Origin: Eutypella sp. D-1
Taxonomy: Eukaryota > Ascomycota > Sordariomycetes > Xylariales > Diatrypaceae
NCBI GenBank assembly: GCA_023313575.1
Contig: JAJTTP010000001.1
Coordinates: forward strand, 2,294,001-2,358,000
Direction of reading: 5' to 3'
Length of the DNA stretch: 64,000 nucleotides
In this document: piece after piece, positions 1 through 11,304 of the stretch
Position numbering within the stretch: the first letter of the stretch is position 1
Layout of the letters: every line of letters begins with the position of its first letter
Program-made: the position numbers and the translations under genes
Notes under the pieces: generated by a model
Database searches by the model: none
What the model was told of the DNA's origin: nothing
The model's input: only the letters and a program-made list of their open reading frames with translations

Positions 1-953
1 AGCTACAGGCGCCTCATTATTTCGACTCGCTGATAGAGAAGCCCATAAGCTCGTCCAAGCTGATTGAGGTCTTATCTAATTTATGCCAATGGAAGCCACC
101 AACGCCAGGTCAGAGTAGCTCAGTCTCACTAGCACAGCCAATCCTCTCTGGGCAGAGACACGGGAACGAACGCCACGACGATAGCCCTATGTCGGGCTCA
201 TCTGGCTACGCTCAACACCCGGGAAGTAGTAGTTTCAGGGGCTCCAGCAGGGAAGATTCCATCAGTTCTAGTCTTTTTGGGGACTCGGAGTCGGCCACTA
301 CGGATGACGTTTCCGTGATTCTCAGTCGCAAGACGACTGGCGAGTGGAATGAGTCTGGGCTCGGTATAAGTCCAGATAGCTCAGTAGCGGGAGAACCTGG
401 TGTGTCTCAGAGGTTGCCGTCGCACCTCGTCTCGCAGCAGTCTGCCCCAGGACAGATGGAGCAGCCCAGGGTACCGATTCCCCGCCGTTCACTTGAGAAA
501 TTGAAGTCGAGGCGTGATCACCTCGAAAAAAGGCGCGCCGAGGGCACCGATTCCGCGGACGACGAAGATGATGAACTAGGCGGCTCGCGGGAGCGGGACC
601 GTCCCGTGCGGAGCAAGCCCCTGTTGCCTAGCTCAAGACTGGGGATTGAAATGATGAGGGCCAATAGCCATGATGGTCTGGGGGTGACATCGGACTCGGA
701 ACCTGTCACGCAGACTGTCACCCCATCAAAGTACGGAGGAGCATCGCCTCTTCTGGGTCCTAGGTCGCCGTTGAAACATGAGTTCCACACACCGGAATCG
801 TCGCCAGCAACGGAATTGAAGGTGCAAGAGGAGGACGCCGACGAGACACCACGGCCTTCGGAGACGAATGAGTTAACGGAGTTGTCGGCAGACGGGCCAA
901 CACCGCGGCCAAAGGTGAAAACATCGGATACAGTAATCCAGGTGAAGGAGTGA
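1..953 (+). CDS. C-terminal fragment of a receiver-domain protein, possibly Rim15-type kinase
   Basis: The frame is open from the left edge (first full codon at base 3) to TGA at 951-953, so only the last ~316 residues are present. The first ~35 residues (FDSLIEKPISSSKLIEVLSNL, shortened here to its core EKPISSSKLIEVL) look like the end of a response-regulator receiver domain: the conserved Lys-Pro followed by the last helix. The rest is disordered: Ser-rich, with a basic stretch (RRSLEKLKSRRDHLEKRR), an acidic DDEDDE run and many Ser/Thr-Pro sites. Fungal Rim15/Cek1 kinases, which link nutrient sensing to quiescence, end in such a receiver domain. The kinase domain lies outside the window, so a hybrid histidine kinase or another receiver protein remains possible. 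The receiver tail is seen; the Rim15 assignment is inferred. Confidence 0.5.
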   Translation, partial: LQAPHYFDSLIEKPISSSKLIEVLSNLCQWKPPTPGQSSSVSLAQPILSGQRHGNERHDDSPMSGSSGYAQHPGSSSFRGSSREDSISSSLFGDSESATTDDVSVILSRKTTGEWNESGLGISPDSSVAGEPGVSQRLPSHLVSQQSAPGQMEQPRVPIPRRSLEKLKSRRDHLEKRRAEGTDSADDEDDELGGSRERDRPVRSKPLLPSSRLGIEMMRANSHDGLGVTSDSEPVTQTVTPSKYGGASPLLGPRSPLKHEFHTPESSPATELKVQEEDADETPRPSETNELTELSADGPTPRPKVKTSDTVIQVKE

Positions 954-2485
954 TGGGCCATCGTCCGGAATCTTCCCTCCACACTTATGTCTCCGTTCGA
1001 ATGTCACATATTTACATATACCGGCCACGTTGCAGGCAAGCATATAACACGATCGTTTATACAAATTGTTTAGAGCAAGGCGTTGATAGGAAGGGGCAGG
1101 CTTTGCTGAAAAGACATGATTGATTGATTGCTCGATTTCAACTACTTTTTCCTTTACTTTGCCTTGTTTCGAATTTCCTTTGTAATGAAAGCAGCAGTGG
1201 AGTTCAGGATCTACTCGAAGGGAAGGAACGGGACTGCTCAGTATTTGGGGGGAAATACGACCCGGATTTGGGTGGGGGTGGGGGGAGGAGGCTCATGGAC
1301 CCTAGGGACACCTAGTCCCTGCCGTGCACTGGCCTTTCTGCGATCGCATCCCTAATGGCGAGAGAAACTCCTGCCTCTATCGTCCACCCGGGAGGCATTG
1401 CTGATCTTGAAACGCATGTACGGAGTATGTATTTTTAACTCGCTGTATCGGGCTAGGAGTTCTGAAACTTTCTGGCGAGTTACTCAGGGAGAAGAAGAGG
1501 ATGGTGGGATGATGAGGGAGGGAGGGAATGAATATGGCCCGGTCCACGTTGTGCATACATAGTGCACCAGACATACATACTCTGAAGAACCTTGATGGGT
1601 AACGGTGTGGTGTGATGGTCAAAGAAAGCAAGAAAGGAAAAGGGGGGCCAAGGGGGAAGAAAAGAAAGAAGAGAAAAAGAGATACAGAAAAAAAAAAGGA
1701 AGAACCAGCCCTGGGAAAAACTCGAAGCTGAGACTGGCTGGATGGAACGATTTCAAGGGAAAGAAATACGAATCGAAAGCTACTTAGTCTAGCAGATGGG
1801 TGGTTTTGAGGCACTTAGATAGCAAACATTGTTATGGGTTCTCTTCCAACGGTTGTTCGGGTTGGTTTCAACCCAGACATATCCATACACAGAATACGCA
1901 GTCCAAGATGCGAATTCAACGTTGTCTGGATAGTACTTGAAATAATTGTCTTGCCGGCTCGTAATTGTGAAAGGGGGTACTCAGAGCCCTGGAGAGCAGC
2001 TTGAGCCTGATAGCATATAGCATAGCAGTTGGTCGGCCCTCGGCTGCCCTGAAGAAGGAGCCAGGCAGCCTTCAGCCCAATGCTACCAGCTGGCGACAGC
2101 TGTCACATGTACACCTGCACACCTGCCTACCTAGGTACCCATTAAAGATCCGATCCGACTAGGATTAGGTAAGTGCCACTCACCCCACACCCCACCAAAA
2201 ACCTGTAAAGCAAATAATTTATCGATTAGACGAGAAATTCGTAAAGTTTATCGCTCGCTATCCGTATTCGTCTTTCTAACCCCCCAAGCCTTTCCAATCC
2301 TTACCTAGCAGGCAGCCCTTAGGTATATACAATACCCTTTACACCTACGCTTACACCCCAAAGGATACACACAACTTAGCCACTATATCAGGCTTCTTTT
2401 TCTCTTTTTCCTTTTTTTTCCCCCAAGTAGAGTGAGCATTGGAAGGGGAAGAAAAAGACAGACAGAGAAGGAAAAAAATCTCAGT
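954..2485. other. Intergenic spacer: 3' UTR and eIF3d promoter
   Basis: No coding potential is supported. It contains a purine tract around 1617-1705, a perfect TACCTAGGTA palindrome at 2128-2137 and a pyrimidine-rich run (about 2395-2425) just before the eIF3d start, as is common upstream of fungal genes. Confidence 0.6.
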
Positions 2486-4443
2486 ATGACTTCGTCACTG
2501 GCCGACCTAATCTCGGCCCTGCCCGAGGGCGATGGTTGGGGACCGCCTACCACCGACGACACCACCTTGAATGGCGTACCCTATGCGCCTTTCTCCAAGG
2601 GCGACAAGCTCGGTCGCATGGCCGACTGGACTTCCGACAGCAAGGATAGGGATGGTCGTGGAGGCCGACAGCAGTATAACCGTAACTATCGTGGTACGTA
2701 TCTAAGAGTCTATCTATATATGTTTATGATGGATGTGGCGTTAGTGGTGATGGTATGGTGATCATGATAAAGGGATAATTTCTGACATATTCTTTTCTTT
2801 TCTTCTCATCTTTTCTGTACAGACCAGCAGATCTACGGTGCCGGAAGCGCTGCCCTCTTTGCCGCTCCTGTCGTCGAGGCCGATGAGAACTCCTTCTCCG
2901 TTGTTAGCAGAGAACCCACCAAGACGAGATACGGCCGTGGCGCCATCTTCACTCGCGGCCGTGGCCAGCGTGGAGGCGCCCGCCAAGACACCAGGGGAGG
3001 TCGTGCTCAGCTCTCGCGCGGTGGTAGGGGTGGTCAGTCGGGCTATGGAGGCTACGACAGCCGTGGTGGCCGATCAAATCCGCGGGGCGGTCGTCGCTTT
3101 GGGTGGAAGGATTACGATAAGCCGGCCAGGAACCGGGATGCTTCCATCAATATTAAGCCTGACTGGCAGCTTCTTGAGGAGATCGATTTCAACCGCCTGA
3201 CTAAGCTGAACCTCGACACCGACGATGGCGAGGACCTTGACAGCTATGGTTTCCTCTACTACTACGACCGGTCTTACGACAAACAGCCCGTCAAGTTGAC
3301 CGAGAGGAAGCTGACGCCTGTAGACCGTGCCGCCTACAACGTCACGACGTCTTCCGACCCGGTCATCCAGGAGCTCTCCGAGAAGGACGACGCTACCATC
3401 TACGCCACCGACAGCATCCTGTCCATGCTTATGTGCGCGACGCGATCCGTCTACCCGTGGGACATCGTCATCGTCAAGCAGGGCAACAAGATCTTCCTCG
3501 ACAAGCGTGATAACGCCACGCTCGACATGGTCACGGTCAACGAGAATGCTGCCGACGCGCCTCTGGAGCTGGCCGATGGCGGTAAGGATGGCATCAACCA
3601 GCCGGCCGCCCTGGCGGAGGAGGCCACCTACATCAACCACAACTTCGCCAACCAGGTGGTGCTGGAGAACGACACCCAGAAGGTGGAGATGGCTCACGAG
3701 AACCCGTTCTACAACCCCTCGGAGGAGTCGGAGCCGCCGGCCAGCAAGGCCTACAAGTACCGCCGCTTCGACCTCTCGACGAACGAGGAGGAGCCCCGGT
3801 ACCTTGTGGTCCGGACCGAGTACGACGCGGTGCAGAGGAACGCCATCAGCGGCGAGAACCAGTTCCTGGTCGTGAAGGCACTCAACGAGTTTGACAGCAA
3901 GGCGCAGGGTAGCAGCGGCGCGCTGGACTGGAGGACCAAGCTCGTCACCCAGCGCGGTGCCGTCATCGCCACCGAGATGAAGAACAACAGCGTCAAGCTC
4001 GCGCGATGGACGGTGCAGAGCATCCTCGGCAAGGCGGACGCCATGAAGATTGGGTAAGTTTCATCCTCCCTACGCTGTGTTTTTCCTATATATACATCGA
4101 CATGAATGGAATGTTTCCATCGGGGACGAAATCGCTAACCACAGGATTTCTCAGTTTCGTCTCCCGCGCCAACCCCAAGACCAACGATAAGCACGTGGTG
4201 CTGGGAGTGATCGGGTGGAAGCCGCGCGACTTCGCCAACCAGATGAACCTGTCGCTGTCGAACGGGTGGGGCATCGTGCGGACGATTGCGGATATGTGCC
4301 TCAAGCACGAGGCGGACGGCAAGTTCGTGCTCGTCAAGGACCCCAACAAGCCCATCCTCCGCCTCTACGCGGTCCCCGCCGGCAGCTTCGACGAGGACGC
4401 CGAGGAGGAGGATGTCGAAGTCCCGGCGCCCGCAGAGGACTAA
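2486..4443 (+). CDS. Eukaryotic translation initiation factor 3 subunit D (eIF3d)
   Basis: Subunit of the cytoplasmic eIF3 complex; in other eukaryotes eIF3d binds the mRNA cap on selected messages and sits at the 40S mRNA exit. Exons 2486-2693, 2823-4053 and 4155-4443 join in phase to 575 aa, about the fungal family length. Family signatures seen: N-terminal GWGPP and GRMADWT, an Arg/Gly-rich RNA-binding-like stretch (about residues 105-150), the block [20 protein letters not shown], and [12 protein letters not shown] restored across intron 2. Intron 2 uses the acceptor CTCAG at 4153-4154; the nearer CACAG at 4143-4144 would cause a frameshift and stop. The C-terminus is acidic ([10 protein letters not shown]). 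The start is the first ATG after a long non-coding leader and matches the family N-terminus (MTSSLADLI). Confidence 0.95.
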
Positions 4444-5242
4444 CTGCTTGCTTGATTAAGCTGGACAAGATGAGAGAGAAAAGGGGGTTCGGGAGTTGAA
4501 TTGGAGGGTGAAGGGGGGCCCAGAAGAGTAACATGCCTAGCTGGATTTATCAGTAAACACTCGCTAGATCGCGCCTAGTAGTTAGATAGACAGGCATATT
4601 ATGACACTGGCTTTATTTCCCCCTCCCCGTACAGAAATAAAAGTCCAGGCTCTTTGTCGGTATTACAACTTTTATGTCTTTCAGGGGAGCAAGGACGGAG
4701 ATTTTGTGAATCTACTCCTTGCTATCAACATTCCACTTCCCCTAAGAGCAAGGCTCAGTTCTAGGTTTTAATTATTCCAGGTTGCGAATTGCCCCGCTAA
4801 ATTTGGCCGACCCGTGGACCCCCCACCTTGTAGTAGACCCCGCTGCTGCTGCTGCCCCGCTATAGGTTTTTATTCCAGGGGGGGTAGGGGGGGAATCTTC
4901 ATCCTCTGACGTCTTCCCCCCCCTAAAAGTACATAATATATTGATTTCGTTTACAAATCGCAACATTTCTCTACTACGCTTTTCTTCTTCTCAAAAACGC
5001 AAACTACTATTACATAGCGCTTGAATTTGGCCGCTACTGCACTACTTAGTACACGAGCGACGAATATAAATACAAATACAGAGAGGACGGTTCTCCCTAA
5101 AGGAAAATCAAACCGTAGGCGCAGGACACGACGGCGGACGCGACATCAGGCACTACTATCACACATTCCCATCACACTACTACACCACACGAACACGGCA
5201 CGGTTCAACAGCACACTTCAACGTTAGAGAACGGCAAACACC
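4444..5242. other. Intergenic spacer between eIF3d and RPE
   Basis: Holds the eIF3d 3' region and the RPE promoter/leader. Around 4800-4925 there are C- and G-homopolymer runs and a short GCT repeat. No ORF here resembles a gene. Confidence 0.55.
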
Positions 5243-6311
5243 ATGGCACCGAACGCCATCATAGCCCCCTCGATCCTATCGGCCGACTTCGCCGAGCTAG
5301 GCGCGGAATGCAGGAGGACCATGGACCAGGGCGCCGACTGGCTGCACGTCGACATCATGTGAGTTGTGTTGAAGTATGGTATGGTGTTGGTAAATAAATG
5401 CATTCAAAATGTTTTCCCTAACGACGGGATTGTGGTGATGTTTGCCGCGAGGGATACATAGGGATGGCCACTTCGTACCCAACATCACTTTCGGCGCCCC
5501 CGTCGTCGCCAAGGTCCGGAAACATGTCGATCAGCCCACCGCCAGGTACGGCCGCGGCACCTTTGACTGCCACATGATGATCGCCGAGGTGAGTAGGAGG
5601 ATTCACTTTTTTTTTTCCCCGCCGCAACCCGCTGACCCCAAGGGAAAAAACAAACAGCCCAAGAAATGGGTCAAGGAGTTCAAGAAGGCCGGCTGCGACC
5701 TGTACTGCTTCCACTACGAGGCGGCCTTCTCGAGCGCCGCCGAGTCCCCCGAGGCCCCCGCCGACCCCGCCGACGCGAAGACGAACCCCCGTGACCTCGT
5801 TCGCTATATCCACGACCAGGGCCTGCTAGCCGGCGTCGCCATCAAGCCCGCTACCGGACCCGAGGTGCTGTACGAGCTGCTGGATAGCACTGACGAGAAG
5901 GAAAGGCCGGACGTTAGTGAATCCCCTCCCCCTCCCCCTCCCCTGCCTTTGCATTTCACCTTCCAGAGCGAGGCTGGTTTGAGCTTGAGTTCCAAAAAAA
6001 AAGAAAAAAACAATTCAAACGCAATATTAACAAACAAAAAGATGGTCCTCGTGATGACGGTAGAGCCCGGTTTCGGCGGGCAGAAGTTCATGGCGTCGGA
6101 GCTGCCCAAGGTGCAGGAGCTGCGGCGGCGGTACCCGGACCTCAACATCGAGGTTGACGGCGGCCTCGGCCCCGCCACCATCGGTCAGGCCGCCGACGCC
6201 GGCGCCAACGTCATCGTCGCCGGCAGCGCTGTCTTCGGCGCCGCTGACCCCGCCCAGGTCATCTCCGTCCTTCGCTCGACCGTCAACGACGCCCGCGGCG
6301 GGAAGCTGTGA
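5243..6311 (+). CDS. RPE1: Ribulose-phosphate 3-epimerase
   Basis: Interconverts D-ribulose 5-phosphate and D-xylulose 5-phosphate in the cytosolic non-oxidative pentose phosphate pathway. Four exons (5243-5358, 5462-5588, 5658-5912, 6042-6311) give 255 aa. It is a TIM barrel: PSILSADF at the N-terminus, the metal/catalytic strand LHVDIMDGHFVPN (Asp and His ligands, rebuilt across intron 1), FDCHMM, the phosphate-loop region [10 protein letters not shown], and the catalytic-Asp strand EVDGGLG followed by the GSAVFG phosphate-binding loop. An Ala/Pro-rich insert (about residues 105-117) precedes the conserved helix. All three introns fall at family-consistent, phase-keeping positions. Intron 3 (5913-6041) has C-rich and A-rich runs and could be misread as coding because it stays open in frame. 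Confidence 0.95.
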
Positions 6312-7265
6312 TAAAAGATAAAAAGGATCACACTGTGAGGTAAGCAGTGTTTCATTCAAGGGGATTCATCGGCGTCTATGGGGCGAGGGGTGGGGGATGC
6401 GAGAGTGGAGCTGATGGATGGAAATGTCCTTGGCAACGGATGGGGAGAGGCGACTCGACTCGACTATAAGACTCCCACCAGGAGTAGGGATTCCAGGAGA
6501 GCCAAAGACAAAAAAAAGAAAGAGGGAAATGATAGCATATCATGTACATACTGAATAAACTGTATACCGGTTGAAGTTTTCAGGCTCTTCCCCACTCCCT
6601 CCGGGAAAGGCTTGTTGGGGATGTTTGAATATGCCGGGGGTGAAGAAAAAAAGACAGTGGATAAGAAAGGGGGTCGTGGCTTAATTTCCGTGCTACTGTT
6701 TGGCGTTGGTCAAATATGTGCTAAGGTTGTCATGAATCAAAGAAGGGGCGGTTGCATCATGACATCCTAGCGATCTCATGCACGCACGCACGCCGGCTTT
6801 ATGCCGGGTCAGCGTGTCGTCACTCCGTCTTGTTATTCCCGTCTATTTATCGTGAGCTGTTCATTGGCGGGAGAGTCAGAGGACTAGATAGGTGGTAGAC
6901 AGCAGGAAGGCGGATATGTAGTGGTAATTATGAAAATGTTTGGTCTGTGTCCTCGTTGGGTCCTTTACAGTGCGTCGTCAGGACCAAAATAGGTGTAAGT
7001 GAGAAGAAGAAGGGTTCGAGTCGATCGGGAGTTTACGAAAGACGAGGACATTGTCGTGTTATCAACTACCCCCTATTTCTATGTACTCTTTCAGTAAAGC
7101 AACCTCGTCCATTGACTGGGGTTTGGGGTTTTTTTTCTGTTGGCATCGGTCTACATCGGCAATTCATTTTACACTGATTAGCTACTGTGATTTACTGGTT
7201 TGCCATATTAAATGGTTCTATCTATCTAGTTATATCCAGCAACCCTTTAGGAACCAAGTAGAACA
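6312..7265. other. Convergent intergenic spacer (3' ends)
   Basis: Lies between the 3' ends of RPE and the esterase. It contains a short GCAC tandem (6780-6792) and T-rich tracts near 7125. I see no gene. Confidence 0.55.
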
Positions 7266-9705
7266 TCAAAGCGGAACACGTTCCGCGACGTCGCGCCAGA
7301 ACTGGCACCTCTGGCCGCGGCCGCCCTCCCAGCTCACAGCATCTGCGAGGCTAAAGTTGTTCACGATGCCGGGGCCCTCGCGCACCAGGTAGCTCAAGTC
7401 GGGAGTCACCGTGACATTCCGCACGGCCCCGCCCGTCGTGTTCAGCGTCATGTGAACGGGGTTGTCGACGGCGTACGCGGGCCAGTGGATTTCATCATCG
7501 CCGCCCCCGCTCCCGCCGATCGGTACCGTGGCGTTCGCGTATCCGGCCGTGGCATCAGCTACCGAGATTACGGGGCTCCCGCGCACCACGAAGTTACCCC
7601 AGATCTTCTGCACCGCGCGCCGGAAGTCCGCGTTCGGCACCGTCGCGCCGACCGCGAAGTACGCGTTCAGGTCCGCGCCGTGGTACGACGGCGTCACCGA
7701 GTACTGGTAGCGCCACGCGCTCCTCCCGTTATCGCCGCCGCCGCCGCCGCCGCCGCCGCTGAACGCCTCGGCGAGCCACTGCGCCGGACAGTCGTAGATC
7801 ACCTCGGCGCCGACGTTGATGGCCGCCTGCTTGAAGCCGGCCGCGATCCCGGACTTCGTCAATGCCGTGGGCCCCACCGACCCCAACGTGTCGTACAGCA
7901 CGCCGTCCTCCGCCACGAGCGCGTCCGTCCGGTACGCTTCGTTGAGCCGGACCACGTCTTCCGCCGTGAGCTGCGGGAAGGACGCCGAGATGAAGGCGTC
8001 GAACCCCTCCCGGGTCCCGACCCGCGGGTCGGTAAGCGGCACGCCCTCGTTCGCGTTGTTCTATTCATGAAACTCCTTGTCAGCAGAGACCGGAGTCCAG
8101 AGTAGTTAAGGTCTAATGGTAGGTAGGTAGGTAAGCGGGTTACTTACCCCTACGAGCAGGCGCTTCCCACTCACCGCGGCGCGGGCCAGCAGCACCGACG
8201 GGCGGTCCTGGACATAGTCGTCGTCGATGACGGGGACGAAGGCGAACTCGCCGAAGTGGCCCCGCGTGGTAGACACGGCGCCGCTGGCGTTCTGCAGCGC
8301 CGCGGAGTCGGCCGCGACCAGGCACGCGAACACGTCGTCGCTCCCGCCGCACCCCGCCAGCTCCGCGAACGTCTCGTAGTTCGCCGTCGGCGCCGCGTCG
8401 TCGTACCGGTGGACTGCCGGGACCCATGGACTCGCGGCGATGATCTGGTTTGGGAGACAAGCGGGGGAGTGCATTAGCTTTAGTTATTCTTTCTTGCCAG
8501 CTGCAGCACCAGATATTCTCGTATTGGAAAAGTGCGGCAGGGCTATATCTCGTGTTCATAGAGAGACAGGCATATCATGTCATGCATGTACCCACATTAG
8601 TAAAGAGATGGTCCGACTGGCGGCCGTCGTAGGCCGTGGCATGGTACAGGGCGGAGCCGGCGCCCGCGGACTCGCCCGCGACGGTTACACGGGACGGGTC
8701 GCCGCCGAAGCTGGGGGCGTGCCGCTGCACCCACTCGAGGGCGACCCGCTGATCGAGGAGCCCCGCGTTCAGCGCGCCCCTCGCCTTCACGTCCCGCGAG
8801 GCGAGGAAACCGAACGCCCCCAGCCGGTACTGGATCTCGACCGCCACGAACCCGTTGTCGTTCGCGCCCATCCATGCGCTGGGGTCGTACGTCGCCCCGA
8901 ACACCGAGTACCCGCCTCCATCTAGAGCGATGTGTTATCAGTCAGTATTTGTGTATGCTTGTATTAATTGCTTCCCTTCTTTCGACGTAAAAGTTTTAGT
9001 GCTGCTTTTCTTTTTTGAGAGAGAGGGGGGTTGATGGAAAGGGTTCGGGGTGCGGGGAGGGAGTAAGGGAGGATGCATACGAATCCACACCACAACGGGT
9101 AGGTCGGAGGCGTTGGGTGCCGCGTAGACGTTCAGGTAGAGGCAGTCCTCGTCTCCTGGTCCGGAATTAAAGCCGTATTCCTCGGGCGTCCCAAATGCGC
9201 CTGACTGTGGGCACCGAGGCGGCTGATCTATCGCCGGCGTCACTTCATGGCCGTCCTGCTGTGCGGGCTCCCGCGGCGGTTGCCATCGAAGATCACCGGT
9301 GGGAGGCGCAGCGTAGCGGATTCTTCATGACAAATCAGCGATATGAAGCACGCGTGAGGGTTGCAAATGATAGGTTTATGAAGATAGGTTTTGTTGCTAC
9401 GCAACCTTGACTTGCATAGCGCTCTTTTCTATTAAAAAAATACGTGAAGGTTATGGTGCATGGTGGAAAGGAGCTGCTTACCCTTTCCAGATGTTCAGAT
9501 CGTAGGTGTCGTTGTAGTAGCCCCGATACCTCGCATACCCGAGATCGACGACCGTCGAGCTCGAGTCTTCCAGTGTGGGGATGGAAGCGGGCCGGCCCTG
9601 GGCAGTCGTAGTAGTACCACAAGCTGCCACGCACGTTGCCGTCGCTAATAGGATGGCTATCATGGCGGACATTGCTCGCGAGCAGAAACCCTTCGCGCTC
9701 GTCAT
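7266..9705 (-). CDS. Secreted type-B carboxylesterase/lipase
   Basis: An alpha/beta-hydrolase that cleaves carboxylic esters; the substrate cannot be read from sequence. Five exons on the minus strand (9705-9482, 9322-9081, 8921-8596, 8444-8148, 8060-7266) give 627 aa. Seen: a hydrophobic N-terminal segment (MSAMIAILLATATCVAAC) like a secretion signal, the oxyanion loop HGGG rebuilt across intron 2, EDCLYLNVY, nucleophile Ser ~240 in GESAGAG, acidic Glu ~368 in NNANEG, and a candidate catalytic His ~490 in YHGADLNAYF. A run of eight Gly near residue 465-472 is encoded by a pure GGC repeat. Several N-glycosylation sequons (NAS, NGS-like, NVT) fit secretion. Start is uncertain: ATGs at 9753 and 9672 are in frame, and I chose 9705 because it leaves a basic residue before the hydrophobic core. 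Confidence 0.88.
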
Positions 9706-11304
9706 CGCAGAGAGGGATCCCACCGTCGCCACAATCATCATCATCACCATCATCTTGCTTAGCAAGGCAAGCCGAGACGACACGGCGCGGGTCAGTTTTC
9801 GATAAAAGGTAAGCACCCGTTCAGTTCGTTCTAGATTCAGCTTTTCGCCGATGAGTGATTTCTCTTCCCTTCTGTTCAATATCCCCTGTTCGTGTGGAAA
9901 TGACGGATCGAAAAAGCAACCACTGTGGTCTCAAGCTTAGGGGACCTCCGGGCTGGTGCGCCGGCAGGCAGGTAACCAATTTCCAGACACACGGACAAGG
10001 GAGGGAGAGACAATGCAGGTCGGCTATTGCCAACGATAGTGAACAGTCCTCGCTTCAGCTATCCTCGTCGTCTTTAGCCTAGGTTCCTCTCACTTGAAAT
10101 GCCGAAAGAGGTTCATCCCAACCTGCCGGCCTGGTGGTATTGCTTCTTATCTCTCTGCTATGTTTAGAGACGGTCGTGTTTCCGTCCATTTGCGGCAGCT
10201 CGGTGACCCGACCGACCAACCCTTATGTTCTTCCCATTTCTGCACATGTCATTCGTCTATATGTCCGCGTGAGATATTCATTATGGCTACCCACACAATA
10301 CGAGATACGGAGATAACATCGCTCTCAAGCGACTTGAACCGCACAATACTACTCCGGTAAAGCACCCAGACCAGCAATTTGTGTAAGTCCGGCTGTTGCG
10401 ATAGCTATTGATTCCACATTATGGAACAGCCTGTCATGTCTCAAGTGGCTTATATATGAGAGATAACTGGCCATGTGCGTCATTATCCTGGTCATGTCGA
10501 TCACCTTTACACACCAATAAGATATCACGCGGCAGCGAGGGGGAGGGTAGTTGGCATTAACGGGCGTCTACGGCCGGCCTGCCTCTCGATTGAATGCCAC
10601 ACGGCCACCCACCCCCATAGTTAACCTATTCTGCCTACCTACATGCGAGGGAACGCAATAGGCCGGCCGATTCATGCATAAGGTCTAAGAAGAAAGGGAG
10701 CCCTCTTCTGTGGCGCAACCACGTCGCTAGGACAGCGAATCTACAACGGGGCTCCCACGCCCAACTAGGCAGGGCTCGGCTCTACTCTGGTTCGTTGATC
10801 TCCTGTCATTCCAAATACCGTTCGTTGGCTGCGTCTTATCTCTGTTTGTTGCTAACAAAACTGGAGGGCAAAGGGGAGGGGAAACTACTAGTAATGGTGT
10901 GCTCTTTGTGAAAGAAACGTAGGTGGCTGAGTACTACAGCCGGGGCGCATCATTTCGACACAGAATGCAATGCCATAGGGCAACCAACAGAAGGCCGGTA
11001 GCGAAACAGGCCATATGCACCGTCATGTCGGTAGGATAGAAGCATGTTATCCTTATGGCTGTCCTGCCATCTCGACCATACCTACTATACCTCTCTACGC
11101 GATAGATGACACGAGGAATCTAATAGCTAAGAGAAGTCGTATTGGTTTCTAAAAACCCCTCAGATAGAAGATTTACAGGTGACTATAATATGGCTGACGT
11201 CCCATTATTTCTCTCCGGAATTTGCAAGCCTTCGATGGGTTATCTCGCGTGAGATACCCTTTCCGTCCTCGTCGCTTTGCCTCCCTTTTCCGCTAGTCGC
11301 GAAG
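9706..11304. other. Divergent promoter region
   Basis: A 1.6-kb spacer shared by the divergently transcribed esterase (-) and Pth11-like (+) genes. No conserved protein is visible in short ORFs here, and no specific regulatory element could be assigned. Confidence 0.5.

Noticed and set aside
1377..1814. 145-codon minus-strand ORF, Phe/Leu/Ser-rich
   Set aside because: Arises from the purine tract on the plus strand; low complexity and no coding signature.
3074..3697. 207-codon minus-strand ORF inside eIF3d
   Set aside because: Antisense shadow of a conserved eIF3d exon.
7010..7032. GGGTTCGAGTCG, resembling a tRNA B box
   Set aside because: No A box, acceptor stem or cloverleaf can be drawn around it.
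7452..8105. 217-codon plus-strand ORF opposite the esterase
   Set aside because: Arg/Pro/Val-rich shadow of the GC-rich last exon of the esterase on the other strand; no family features.
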